The translations under genes were made by a program, and so were the position numbers. Shown in pieces: positions 1 through 11,240 of a DNA stretch of 64,000 bases; the stretch's first letter is position 1; each line of letters starts with the position of its first letter. Below the pieces are notes generated by a model. That model searched no databases. It saw only the letters and a program-made list of their open reading frames with translations, and was not told the DNA's origin. This DNA is from Neltuma alba. Taxonomy: Eukaryota; Streptophyta; Magnoliopsida; Fabales; Fabaceae. The stretch covers positions 496,001-560,000 of the forward strand of contig NW_021636585.1 in NCBI RefSeq assembly GCF_004799145.2. Reading direction: 5' to 3'.

Positions 1-885
1 GTCTTGAGATCGGGTCTTCAAATGTCTCATTACGAGGCAAAAGAAGGGAGATCTACTTCACATATTTCTGATCAAAGTTATCTTTCTTAGGCCCAGTTTT
101 AAAAATCAAAATAAGGGGTATATTTCACACAGTTAAAAAGTTAATCTGTTCAAAATATAATTTCTTTATTGCTTTGTTTAAAACCAATAATCTCGTTTGT
201 TTAATGTTTGCTTTCATTTTATATTTTATAATTTCAATTTATAAATATTTAATTACTTTTGTATACCATTTTTAACTATGAATTGACAGTCATTAACATG
301 GGATGCAAGTTAGTACAAATTTGTCAAGGGATCAAGTCTTCAAATGACTCCTTCCTGCAAAAAAATTAAGGGAGCCTACTCCACATATTTCTTGACGCAA
401 TTATCTATTTCGGGACCGCTTTGAAAAATCTAGATGTTCGGTTCTACTACACATGTAAAAACTTTTTATGTCCAAAATATCTATTTCTCTATTACTCTTG
501 TTTAGAACAATTAATCTCATATATTTGTTGTTTGTTTTCAATTTGTAATTTATGATTTCAACTTATAAATATTTTCAATACATCTTTTTACCATTTTTAA
601 TTATGAATTGAAAGTCATTAAACTCTAATGTAAATTAATACAAATTTGCGGTGGGATGAAGTCTTCAAAAGTCGAATTCTCGCACAAAATTAATGGAGTC
701 TAATAATCCACTTATTTCTTATCGCCATTATATGCTTGAAAAATCAAAATATGTTGCTCCACTTCACATAATTAAAAATGTTCCTGTTCGCTAATAATAT
801 CATACGGTGGGTGTTTGCTTTCAATTTATGATTTATAATTTCAATGCATAAAAATTTTAATGATTTCTTCTTATCCTTTTTAATT
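1..885. repeat. Tandem repeat, about 321-bp unit, nearly 3 copies
   Basis: Three diverged units begin near 9, 329 and 652, each opening with a GTCTTCAAA(T/A)G motif. Each continues through the same order of landmarks: a CCACATATTTCT-like stretch, a GAAAAATC stretch, a TTTCTTTATT-like stretch and a CATTTTTAA(C/T)TATGAATTGA block near the end of the first two units. The array is non-coding and AT-rich and probably extends left of the window. Confidence 0.7.
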
Positions 886-1204
886 TGGGAACATTATTAT
901 AAGATTGGATGAATATAATTACTAAAAATTCTCGTAGCAACTGAGTAACTTGCAATGATAAATTTTATTAAAAAAGAAAAAATCAATCTTGTAATCTTTT
1001 GACTTTTAACTCACTTATAATTCAATTTCTTAATTTTAACTTGATACAACTCAGTTCTTCAACTTTTGATTCGTCTATAACTCAGTACCTTATCTTTTTA
1101 CTCTTTATAATACCATCCTTACCACACAGGCCGCAGTCGTAAATCTTATGGGCTGGGTTTGCATGCATACAGTTAAATAGAACATTATACAGCAATATTT
1201 AAAA
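886..1204. other. AT-rich intergenic DNA
   Basis: No gene is seen. A CT/AT-rich segment (990-1105) repeats short phrases of the type 'aactcagt...ttaactttt', as in a decayed tandem repeat. The stretch around 1130-1200 is repeated near 14,400-14,470 and 14,866-14,890. Confidence 0.4.
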
Positions 1205-1475
1205 CACTAACCCCAATACTTAATATAAAAATTAAATAACTAATTTAGAAATATTCAAAAAATTATTTAAGTATTTGTAATAAATATGTGTTATTTTCTT
1301 TAAACTATCTTCTTTAATTATGTGTATTAGAAACCACTTCTTAGTGGAAACTCTGGACAATCAATATGAATATTTTGAAAAAAAATTTTAAATATGAAAG
1401 ACAAAATGAATTAAGATCTAATATTTAGAACCAAATTCAGATTTCATCTAGCTCTTATATTAAGGATCAAATATA
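1205..1475. mobile_element. Decayed MITE-like element
   Basis: The left side carries ACTTAATATAAAA and the right side CTTATATTAAGGATC, in inverted orientation. Spacing (about 270 bp) and internal phrases (a 'caactaa...' block and 'aaagacaaaatgaattaa') match the better-preserved Stowaway-like copies in this window. The TA-flanked ends are eroded. Confidence 0.4.
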
Positions 1476-2860
1476 ATATTAAATAGTTGCCCATGAATAC
1501 AATGAGTCGGCTTAGGTCAATAGCGATCAAAAGATCAAAGGCTGACATTTTGATCGTTTTTCATATATTAAGAATGGTACTCAAAACCAAGATCAAGTCA
1601 ATATTATTAATATCGAAAGCAAACTACAAATTCAACAAAGAAAAACAAACTCAAATTCTACTACAAACACAACCTCTTTCAAGCTGAGAAACAAGTATCA
1701 ATGAAACAAATTAAAAGAAAATAAAGCACTCCAAACCTACCCAGCAACATAACATTTGCCAATCAACAACAGTCATTGCAATGCTTCTTCATGCCTTAGC
1801 ATTACTTCCAAAAGTCAAGGAAAGTGGAGTTTTAACGAATCCACCTGCCCCACAAGATCCAACTCTTTGTCAAACTTCACAGCAAACGAACAAGCATGTG
1901 GCGTCCAAAACCTTCGGCTTAGCTAAGGCGAAAACAACAGAACCAAAATGAGCAATAGTGCCAATGAGATAAACAAACATCAAAATAACAGGATAATTGT
2001 AGACTAATAACTTTTAGAACAAGTCTTGGGAGCAAAAATTTAAAAAAAAAATTTGTTTGAACTATCAATTTGAAAAACATATCCAAAAGGTAAAATGAGG
2101 AGTGAAACAATACTGTGCATTATTAGCACCATTTTTGTTTTCTGTTTACATAAATAGAGTCCATTTTATTAATACCAAAAAAATAAAATATAATTTATGC
2201 ACACTGATAACCGAAGCCAAAAAAAAAACCAAAAAAACAAATACTAACGCAATATTCTAAGACACGAAACTCACCAAAAAAGCACTCACAAAAATACTAA
2301 AAATTATTCATGAAAATACAGTGTAATCTACCTCTTCCCTAATTTTTCAGAACAAAAAGTAACGCAATATGAAAAAGATGTTCTATTTTTTTTTTTTTTG
2401 CTTTTAAAATAAATTTTGACTTTTTTCTTTCCAAACACATAACTGAAAACACATTTTCAAACATTTTTTGTATTTCCCAAAAAAAAATTCTATTTTGAAA
2501 ATAAAAAAGAAACCAGGGCCGGGCCTAAATGTTCTGGAATTAAAATGAATAACAAGATTAATTAATGACTGCTTTAAATTCCAACACACACACACACGTA
2601 AATATGAAATACTCTATAACCCCAACAAGAAGATATTAGACACGGACAGCAAGAAAAGGCTGTCTTTTTCGAGTAGTTACTCGCCGGTTTGCAGATGACG
2701 AACTCTCCCCGCATTCTGGTGGCAAGGCCTTCAAAAGCATAATGCGTTAAAAAGAAATCAGATATTTTACGTACTTAATTTTTTGACGCCTATCATCATA
2801 TATATAAATTTGAAATCCCATCATACAATACTAAAAGAATTAATATTTCAAAAATCGAAA
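1476..2860. repeat. Segmental duplicate of about 14.9-16.0 kb
   Basis: The stretch matches 14,905-16,010 in order: a 'gatcaaaagatcaaagg' phrase (1525 and 14,945), a 'tttagaac...gagcaaaaa' phrase (2010 and 15,175), a 'gaaaataaaaaag' phrase (2495 and 15,615), and a 'gacgcctatcatcatat' phrase (2786 and 15,940). Both copies end against NB-ARC fragments on the minus strand. No coding capacity is seen. This was probably duplicated together with an NLR gene. Confidence 0.65.
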
Positions 2861-2864
2861 AGAT

Positions 2865-2960
2865 AGGGTTGTCAGATTACTTGGAGCACTTCCATTCATT
2901 CAAAGCCCTCTCCTAATTAGTGGGAGGACTCTTCATGTTTAAATGACCTTGTAATATAAT
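2865..2960 (-). pseudogene. Short NB-ARC fragment
   Basis: Read on the minus strand, this short stretch gives a SFKHEESS-like peptide, a stop, then LGEGFEWMEVLQ. It is the same NB-ARC segment that follows the GLPL-like motif in neighbouring copies (compare AKSFTYQESPPDWEGLLNE in the 16-18 kb gene). A near-identical scrap lies at 16,030-16,105. It is a relic of an NLR copy and cannot encode a domain by itself. Confidence 0.55.
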
Positions 2961-3029
2961 TTACTTGGTGGGGAACATAATTGCTTCTGATTTGCAATTG
3001 ATTTTCTTGATCCAAGAAATTCTTTTCTT

Positions 3030-4050
3030 TTGGATCAGGCAATTCGGCCCATCAAGAGCGGATTTGGGCCCAATGTCTAACAACAATTTTTCAAGAGTGA
3101 GAATAGCTCTTCTATACCATCAACTTCGAATTGAGGCCAAGGCATGTGTTCTTTCAGAACTCGCTCCCAATCAGGGTAGACTCTTGATATACAAAAGACT
3201 TTGCTATAGGAGCTATGAGGAGGGGAAGACAACAGCAGAACCTATGACATACCTGTTCAACCTCTAAGGGTAAAGCCTCACCTAAAATGTTTTGAAACAT
3301 AGCCTGTACTTCTTCACGGGGCAGCGTTTTGAGCTCGACTTTCCTGTCAACATATTTTGACCTCGAAGCAAGAGGATAGTGAGTGGTTATTACCATCTTA
3401 CTATCTTTTTTGTGTTTTGAAATATCTAACTTTTCCCAAATCCCATTGGGTGTGCTCCTTACGCCATCTAAAATCAGCAAATATTTTTTATCCACAAGCA
3501 CTTGCTGTATCTTCCAGGCAACTTCACATGCATCATCACATTCTCTATCCACCTTTGTTCGGTCTGCAATTTTCGACAGAATGCAAATGTCTTCAGTTTG
3601 CTCATCGGCTAGCAATTTGATGAAAATCATCATACCAAACAACTGGTCAACGCTGTTATAGAAGTGGTTATTTAAGTTTTGTATGATTGTTGTTTTCCCC
3701 ACCCCTTTTTTCCATGAAGTGCCACGCATCTTACTCTATTACCTTGTAGCAGAGTCAGAATGTCTTGAAAGGCATTCTGAAGAGCCAGATACTCCGTAAT
3801 TGATGGAATGCGAGGCTCCTCAATGACCCGCTCTGGCAGCTTAACTATAATCTCCTTTGGACATTTTTCAAGAATTTTGATTACTTCTTTGAGTGCCATT
3901 TTGATCTTCTCCTTGAGATGTCGACTTCTCCAACATTGCAGCTTCTTTCTCCTCACTTCTTCATATTCTTTATTCAAGGAAGTCACATCATCCCGAACAT
4001 CTGATACTCGCTTTGTCCAGTGTTGGTAAACACTAGACGTATCTTTCTAT
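3030..4050 (-). pseudogene. CC-NB-ARC disease-resistance (NLR) pseudogene, LRR missing
   Basis: Reading leftward from about 4050, the product has a charged, partly helical N-terminal part (motif EEVRRKKLQCWRSRHLKEK), a P-loop (GVGKTTI), a kinase-2 motif (YLLILDGV), an RNBS-B-like motif (KMVITTHY) and a C-terminal NB-ARC stretch (CHRFCCCLPLL, AKSFVYQES). Established knowledge: these are nucleotide-binding motifs of plant intracellular immune receptors. The reading frame breaks inside the P-loop, where a homopolymer run of A and G (3702-3712) has changed length. It breaks again near 3160, after which the alternative frame continues as DWERVLKEHMPWPQFEVDG. Homology stops near 3075 and there is no LRR region. 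The closest relative in the window is the gene at 16.3-18.4 kb. It is not functional as read, and the family assignment is secure. Confidence 0.85.
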
Positions 4051-6030
4051 ATGTTGCTCGAAACTTCATTGTCTTTGTCTTGTAGTTTAAAGAAATATAA
4101 AACAGAATATAAATTATCATTTTGTATATTTGATATGGGGTGTTTTTTTTTTAGGAATCTTGAGTTTAGTCAGAACGCTTGTCGTTTTGGTTACATTGAT
4201 TTGTGTATAAATTATGGACCTAACTCAAGCCTGATGAGATGGTGTAATTTTGACAGTGATGATCCACTAAAGATTTTTGAGTTTCTCTCTCACTATGGTG
4301 TAATGATGGGTCTAATTTAATCATTTGGCCTATATTTCACATGGTATCAGAGCCACTGCTAGGTTTGGGTTCGAATTCAAGAAGAAACCCATTTCAGATA
4401 ATTGAAGATGCTAGTTGTTTGATTCAGATTCGAGAAAGAACCTGTCTAAAAAAGTTGACCACTTTCTTTCTGGTTCTTCACCTTGAAAGCCTAGCATATG
4501 ACTACAATGGTAGAAGAAAAATCCATTGAGAGCTTGCTATTTTCACACCCACTCTATCTCTATCCTTAAGCTAATGGGCTCAAGGTTGGCCCACGGGTTT
4601 TTAGCCTGTTTAAGGAAAAAAAAAACTATTTTTATATATTTTTTATGCTTTCATCAAAAAAAATAAAAATAAACCAATAAAATTATTAATAAAAGATGTA
4701 AACATGAATAAAATTAAGTCAAAAATATAAAATATCATCATATATAAATATCCATCAACATCTAAGAACACCTAAAACATTCATTAACAAGATAACATCC
4801 AAAAGTTTCATCTGTAGTGCAAATGTGTAATAAACAAACACTATCGTTAATCTTTTGAAACTTTATCATTACTATAATCAATTACTCTTATTCATAAATA
4901 TGTTTTTTTTTCGTAACAAAAATATTAAGTTTTTCTTTTTTTATAGGAATTTTACTTTTAAATTTTGCAATCTAGCTATTATTTTACTTTAGTTTGAGAA
5001 ACATTGTTGTTGAAACTCATAAATTTCTAATTCAAATTATAGAATCACAAGTTATATGAATATAAAAATACTCTCTTATCAAATATCTATTTTTTAAAAA
5101 TATCAACGCATATAATATAAATCAAATCATTATTAAAGTTCAAATTAACCCATTTTTTAAAAATTTAATTGGATAAATTATTGTCTAAAACTAAATAAAT
5201 CAAACCATTATGTGAAATTTAATTTTAAAATAATAATAATAACTAAATATTTGAAATATCATTAACAATCTAAAAAATTAATAATATTATAATTACATAA
5301 AAAATTAAAAAAAATTATAAAAAGGCCTAAATGGGTAGGCCCGTTTAAGCTCTCGGCTCTACAGGGCCTATTTTTCATTTGAGAAAAAAAATTTCAAACC
5401 CAGCCCTCATAATTTTTGGGTCTAGATGGATTCAGTCTGTTTTTCCAGCTCTACTCAAATCGCACATAACAATATTTTTCTCTTACCAAAAGTCCCAAAC
5501 TATCATAGTAAATCATGAAAATATACTCATCAATTTCAACTAGATCTAATTAAAAATAAGTTTTGATGTAGAGTTACCAAAATGCATTTACAAAGAAAAA
5601 AGGATTCCCGGCCCTCTTTACCGAGTAAAATCCTCCACAACACGTCAACAATACCCTTGTGGTTTGGCGGCATGTAGGGTGCCTTTGCTTATCAAGTGGC
5701 TTTCAATAAATTTTATAAATAGACGTATTAATTCTTTAGAAAATATATTTCATGAATTTTTTAAAAAAGTAAAATTTTTCATTATATATTTCTATGTTCC
5801 TGACTTATTTTTGGTCCTATTATGTAATTTATTCTTGTCTTATTATGAAATAAAAAATAAAAATTTATGTTCGAATAAAATATTTATTTAGCCGTGGTTT
5901 TGATCGAAATCGCAGCCACACTTGGGGTGATATTCATATCTTCAACTATTTAGATGTGTTTGTCGAAGATGCCCTTGCTATGCCAAGATTTTTCTTGAAA
6001 CAATCATTTTTAATACAAATGAGTGCAGTT
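4051..6030. other. AT-rich intergenic DNA
   Basis: Very AT-rich (4620-5300 especially), with no coherent coding frame longer than chance. The left edge (4050-4090) still matches the NLR N-terminal region at 18,190-18,230. A retrotransposon primer-binding-like site lies at 4342. Nothing else is recognised. Confidence 0.45.
4342..4354 (+). mobile_element. LTR-retrotransposon primer-binding-site-like motif
   Basis: TGGTATCAGAGCC follows a CA dinucleotide (TTCACA). This is the usual form of a plant LTR-retrotransposon primer-binding site complementary to initiator methionine tRNA, directly after the 3' end of a 5' LTR. No matching LTR start or retroviral gene was found nearby, so at most it is a relic. 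Confidence 0.45.
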
Positions 6031-6600
6031 TATGGGTATTATTTTTGGTTAATTCACGCATTGCGTGATGCAATGCAGCATATCCGATTAAAAGGCAAAA
6101 GAAGTTATAGAAGAGAGAATATGACATGTTGAATTAAGTAAAATATGGATCACTTACTAGTTACCAAGCGTTTCGACTGTTCAACTTTCTTGGTTCTCCC
6201 CTTTTTAGCATGATATGGATAAATACTACGCAGCTAATTAACATCGATCAAGCAATAATCTTCTGAGTAAAAACATCAACTTGACTCTCTTCCCCCCCCC
6301 CCCCCCGGGCCAAAACCCAGTGTCAAGCTAGCTAGCATCAAGCTCTTTGTAGAATCCCACAAACGTAACTCAGCCGCCTTCTGATCTACCCCCCACCTCT
6401 ATATATATGTATGTTTGCGTGTGGGTGTCTGTGTGTGTGTGTAAAGCCCTTTCAACACCATATCTATCACAATTCACAGGAGGAATTAAATGAAAAGAGT
6501 GATGACTTGCGACTTTCTGATTTAATGGTATTCAATCTTTCACTCAAAAAACTAACGACGAGAATCTATTCACCTATTAAAATCAAAATGTGATCACCTA
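6031..6600 (-). repeat. NLR upstream leader-like segment, copy 1 (orphan)
   Basis: This matches 9190-9610, 19,790-20,050 and 20,580-20,780 in shared order. The phrases are a CAAGCGTTT(C/G)GA site, 'cagctag/cagctaa..catcaa', 'acttgac', an 'aaaacccag..tcaagctagc' block, and 'gagaaattaattga/aggaattaaatga' followed by 'aagagtgatg'. The last two copies lie just upstream of the minus-strand NLR at 16-18 kb, so I infer these are copies of its promoter and 5' leader. A C14 homopolymer sits at 6293-6306. Confidence 0.5.
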
Positions 6601-7039
6601 ATTTCCTACAATATGAGAATTTTATTTTTATATTAACATACTAAATGAAAATAGAAAACATTTTCAGGTAGCCCTCCTCCTATTTTTTTTTTCACCTTTA
6701 ATTTCCTACTTTGAATTCATTGTTCAACTCATGCTGGTATACTCAAAACATGGCCAGAAGAGAATCCCTGCTTATATGTTTAAGGTAACATAATTTTGGC
6801 AAAACAATAGAAGTACAATTTTTCAATATAATATTAGCACATAACTTTTTTAAGATAAAAATTTATGCAGATAAAATTTCAAGATTTTAATATATCATTA
6901 TTAATTGTAAAGAATCATATATGACAATATTTAATTAGAGAATTAGGGCTAATACGGGTTCGGCTTCTCTCCTCTGCTTTTTGCATCCCTCTGTTTTTTG
7001 TATCCGCTGCTGTTCGCTGCCTTGAAACAAGGCCGTTAA

Positions 7040-7043
7040 CTGC

Positions 7044-7078
<35 letters not shown>
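7040..7078. repeat. (AT)n microsatellite
   Basis: An uninterrupted AT dinucleotide run of about 19 repeats inside the foldback element. Confidence 0.9.
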
Positions 7079-7081
<3 letters not shown>

Positions 7082-7090
7082 ATTACATAA

Positions 7091-7358
7091 TACTTTTTTT
7101 GTTCTATTTATAAGGCACTTTCAGCATATTTCACATAGACAAAAAAAACTTTAAACTTCATTAACTCTCATTTAAAATTTAACGACTTTCCAATTTTATC
7201 TCTATTTAATATACCTTATACCTCATATAAACAAAGTCAACACAATAATAAATAAGGGGTAAAATTGTACATCCATACAAAATTTTTTTCTCAATATCCT
7301 ATAAATAGGACCAAAAAATACCTTCTTTTTCTGTCCTATAAATAAGACTAGAGGAGTA
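7091..7358. mobile_element. Stowaway-like MITE, nested
   Basis: TA-flanked ends. The left side reads TACTTTTTTTGTTCTATTTATAAG and the right side CCTATAAATAAGACTAGAGGAGTA, inverted and imperfect. Length about 268 bp, no coding content. It lies inside the 6957-8108 foldback element and so inserted after it. Confidence 0.6.
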
Positions 7359-8113
7359 ACATATAATAGTGCTACGTGTCCACAAGTGAAGTGGGACGAA
7401 GGCCGATATATATACCTGACAATTTTTTCCAACATAATAGTATTGTACTAATAATTCCAAAAAAAAAATAGTACTAATAATATAATAAACTTTAATACAT
7501 GTACATGGTTTTAGACGAGTTTTGTGCAATTAACACTTATTATTATCATCACCAACAACAATACTAAACTTTAATACTGGCACCAGTCCTTAATTTAAAA
7601 TATAATTTATAGTTCAAATAATTTGATCTTATATTAAATATCGAAAGTAATATATGTACTTATAAGTAAAATATAAAACTACCAATAAAATGGTTATTTG
7701 CATAAAGTTTCAAAATTAGGTAATTTGTTACAAAGTTTTTTCAAAGTTCAAGGGAGTTTTTTTTATTTAAAATCCATAAAGTTGAGGAGCTTGTAGTGTT
7801 TCTTATTATTACTATTATTAGTAATTTAGTACTAATATTATCATCATCACTACAATACTATTATTCACACATGGACACGTGGCATTGTTGTGTGTTATTA
7901 TATAATATATACATTATACCATGCAGTTGAAGGAAAATAAATAAGGGCAGGTCTAACAGGTATGAAAATAAAAAGGTCGCGGTGATGCGCTCATGCTATT
8001 CTCCCCCTTGTCAGCCGCGTTGGCTTCACTGAAGAGCTGTCACAACGGCCTCGTTTCAAGGCAGCGGACAGCAGTGGACACAAAAAGCAGAGGAGACAAG
8101 CCGTACAACTAAA

Positions 8114-8379
8114 TACTACCTCCGCTTCTAGTTATAAAAGTCATTTGACTAATTTAAAGAGATTAAAAAAATAAATTGAGTTAGTTATTTGTCCTAAATA
8201 GGCGTTGTCTTTCCTAAAATATCCTTACTAATCAAGTGTATTGACTAGAACCATCATTGTTAGAAGGGTTACTTTGAAAAAAAAATGTATAAATATGAAA
8301 GACAAAGTGGATTGGGGTTTTATATTTAGGACCAAAATAAAAATCAAATAGAGTCTTATATTAAGAACCGGAGGTAGTA
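8114..8379. mobile_element. Stowaway-like MITE
   Basis: TA target site, left end CTACCTCCG and right end CGGAGGTAG, 266 bp. The interior carries the family-wide phrases 'ttgactaatttaaagagatta' and 'gacaaagtggattggggt'. It is in the opposite internal orientation to the copy at 9625. Confidence 0.8.
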
Positions 8380-9189
8380 TATCTAAAGTGGTGTCCTATT
8401 ATGACATCAAAAGATTTCAGTTCATATTTTCTTAACTTGAAAGAATGTTAGCATGAAATAATTATAATTATAGTATCGAATAAAACAATAACATTTATGT
8501 TATGATTTGTTGAATGGAATTATTACTTTATTAGACTTGATAGATGAAAATGGGCAGAGGAAGTCTGAGTAGTCTGATCTGATATGGTTAAGCACAGGTT
8601 GTCTCCAAGTCTCAAGGTCTAGCCTCTCCAAATGAATCACCGTAGCCAATGTGCTCTTTATAACACAAAATTTGAACTTACTTTAGAAAGATACATTTAT
8701 CGAAACTTTCATAAATAACAATTTCACCTAGTTTTATCATTAAATTCTAATCTACTGTTTTTTTTCCAATGATCAGTGCAGTTTATGAAAACTTTCATAG
8801 ATAACATTTTCACCTAGTTCCATCATTAAATTAAATTCCATTACTAATTTGCTGTTTTTTTTAAAGATAAGTGCAGTTTATGGTTATTATTTTTTCTGAG
8901 TTAAATTATACTTTTAATCATTAATTTTATATGGGATTTCAATATAATCCCTTAACTTTAAAAATATATATTTTTAATCCTTTAACTCTAAAACCTTTAG
9001 CAAAAATTAATAATATTGAGATTTTGAATGTTAATCAAACATTCTCAGATACTAACATATTAAGTTTAATTTCTAAACAACCATGATTGTTATTAAAAAA
9101 AAATCATTTAAGATTGACTATTTTAGGATCAAATGACTAAAATTACACTTTTTTTAAATTAAAAGATCAAACTGGCATAAAGTTAAAAG
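8380..9189. other. AT-rich intergenic DNA
   Basis: No gene seen. 8690-8880 contains two repeats of the phrase 'gaaactttcataaataac...tttcaccta' about 90 bp apart. Confidence 0.4.
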
Positions 9190-9620
9190 AATAAATGGAT
9201 TCTTTTGGCTTGTTTCTGGGTTAATGCACACATGCCTAGTGAAATGCAGCACATCCAATTAAGTCAAATAAGCTAAGGGAGAATGAAATGTTGAGTAAAG
9301 TGAAAAAATGAAGTCACTTGCTAGAGTTATCAAGCGTTTGGAATGTTCACTTTTCTTTGATTCTCCACTTTTAGCTTTTTATTTGGGTAAGAACTAAGCA
9401 GCTAGCATCAAGTAATAATCTCCCGACTAAAAAGCTTCTACTTGACTTTCAAATTTTCCTGCCAATTAAAACCAAATCTACTATAAAGCTCTTTATTTCA
9501 ACATCAAATTTACTAACTCGCAAGAGAAATTAATTGAGAAGGATGGATACCGCACGATCTCCATAAAAGCTCATAGTGAGATCTAAACTTCAAAGGAGAC
9601 AGTCTAGTTAACTTTAAAAA
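9190..9620 (-). repeat. NLR upstream leader-like segment, copy 2 (orphan)
   Basis: Homologous to 6031-6600 and to 19,790-20,050. The best-kept part is 'gagaaattaattgagaa' followed by 'aaagctcatagtgagatct' and 'cttcaaaggagacagtcta', which is almost identical at 19,900-20,020. No NLR body is found on its downstream (left) side, so this looks like a leftover of a lost copy. Confidence 0.5.
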
Positions 9621-9624
9621 ATAT

Positions 9625-9888
9625 TACTACCTCCAGTCCTTAATATAAGACCCTGTTTGACTTTTATTTTGGTCCTAAATATAAGACCCCAATCCACTTT
9701 ATCTCTCATATTTATGCATTTTTTTCAAGATAGTCCTTCTAATAACTATAGTTCTAGCCAATATAGTTTATTAGTAAGGATATTTTAGGAAAGACAACAC
9801 TTATTTATTGCAAATAACTAACTTAACTTCTTTCCTTAATCTCTTTAAATTAGTCAACTGGGTCTTATAATTAGGACCGGAGGTAGTA
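9625..9888. mobile_element. Stowaway-like MITE
   Basis: TA-flanked with inverted ends CTACCTCCAGTCCT and AGGACCGGAGGTAG, 264 bp. It is nearly identical in layout to the copy at 58,329 ('aagaccctgtttgactttt' near the left end, 'gtcaactgggtcttataa' near the right end). Confidence 0.9.
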
Positions 9889-9984
9889 TTATATTTTAAC
9901 GTCAAGATATCTCAAATGTTAACGCCTGTTGTTTGACTTTGGGTGGATGCTGAAAAATGTGTGCTGTTTGATTTTCGAAGTTCC

Positions 9985-10128
9985 CGATGTCGTCAAACCG
10001 AGATGGGTCCTAGTCGATTGGAGAAGCATCGGATTATCCGCCGGTAAGCATCCAAACACCCGAGATGTCGTCAGACCTTAATGGGTCCAGAAAATGGATT
10101 GGCAGAGCCCCGGATTATCCATCGGTAA
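9985..10128. repeat. Two-copy tandem repeat, about 83-bp unit
   Basis: Two diverged units share GATGTCGTCA, AATGGGTCC or GATGGGTCC, and CGGATTATCC(G/A)(C/T)CGGTAAG. GC content is locally higher than the surroundings. Function unknown. Confidence 0.6.
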
Positions 10129-10387
10129 GTTTGATGAGGATACATACATCTGTATTGATTTATCAATGGCAAACATTTTCACAAGTATATTTTTTTTGGT
10201 TTTGAAATATAAAAATGAGACGGGTAATTTATAAATATCGCTATAACGTAACCTTTTAAATATATGTGTTGACTGAAAATGTTTTGCATTCGTATATATG
10301 TATTTTTAATTAAAATATGAAGTTATAAAATGACGTAATTTTTAGATTCTTGTATTAATATGTTATAATTCAAAATTTTAGCACCAA

Positions 10388-10640
10388 TATGGAGATGGGT
10401 ATAATCTTGAGCTATCCACTCATTGATCAAAGGTTGAGGTATGTCAATATTGACATATTGTTCAGAGGATCTTCTGGATTCATTCCTGGATGAGAGGCCT
10501 TTGTGGGACTGATGTCTTCATTTTTCTTGAAGGGGAGTAACTGTGGTCTTCCTGCCTCTTCCTCTGAACAATATGTCAATATTGACATACCTCAACCTTT
10601 GATCAATGAGTGGATAGCTCAAGGTTATACCCATCTTCCT
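10388..10640. repeat. Near-perfect inverted repeat with about 79-bp arms
   Basis: The left arm (about 10,390-10,470) reappears reverse-complemented at about 10,560-10,640 with only a few mismatches, around a spacer of roughly 90 bp. In the plus direction the right arm can be read as a short peptide containing PQPLINEWIAQGYTHL, which ends soon after. That peptide is reminiscent of movement-protein-type sequences in plant pararetroviruses and related retroelements. This is a weak recollection, not a demonstrated match. The arms could form a strong hairpin in RNA. Confidence 0.7.
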
Positions 10641-10794
10641 GCGAGTTATCCATTCAATCTTGAAGGGCTTTGAATCAGCAGTAAGGAAAAATTGATCGCA
10701 AGGGATCCATGCTTCAGGGGGAAGAACAAACCAAGCTAACATAGTCTGATATTCAAGGCTCTGTCCAGGTAAGGCCACTCATTCTCAACTCATC

Positions 10795-11240
10795 AACGGG
10801 CCAAAGATTAAAAGATAACTGACAGATTTAGCATAATGAAGAGATAAATAAGTAACAATATTTATTTTGATACGGTTTTTAATGAAAAAGTATATTTTAA
10901 GAGTCTCTTCAGAATATTTTTTAATGATATTAATGATGTGGACTAAAATGTGTATTTTTAAAATAAACGTAAGATCTGTGAAATTAAAACAAAACATAAG
11001 AGTGATCAGAGTATTTTATTTTAAAATAAAGAATAAACCAATCACACATTGTTCAACATTTCAACATTAGTAATAAATGCTAAAAATATGGTATAAAAAA
11101 TATGGAGGGCATAAAGGAAAAATAATTTTTCTCCTCGTTTGCTCTCCACATGTGGAGAAAAAAGTCAAGAAGAAACTGAGATTTTTTTTTCTATTTTTTC
11201 TCTAATTTTTTTCTTTTTCATTTTCTCTCCATTCTAAAGA
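10795..11240. repeat. Dispersed repeat, copy 1
   Basis: Collinear with 22,745-23,175. Shared phrases include 'gacagatttag(c/t)ataatga', 'aatgaaaaagtatattttaag', 'tatggagggcataaaggaaaa' and 'ctctccattcta'. No coding capacity is convincing in either copy. It is possibly an old non-autonomous element. Confidence 0.7.

Larger units (their letters stand above)
6957..8108. mobile_element. Non-autonomous DNA transposon with about 75-bp terminal inverted repeats
   Basis: The left end (6957-7035) and right end (8035-8108) are inverted copies. Both contain CTCCTCTGCTTTTTG, a CGCTGC..CGCTGCCTTGAAAC block and GGCCGTT, with a few mismatches. The 1.15-kb interior is AT-rich, has no transposase and contains a nested MITE (7091-7358). 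Long TIRs suggest a Mutator-like foldback. A target duplication could not be fixed because a Stowaway-like MITE lies immediately to the right. Confidence 0.65.
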
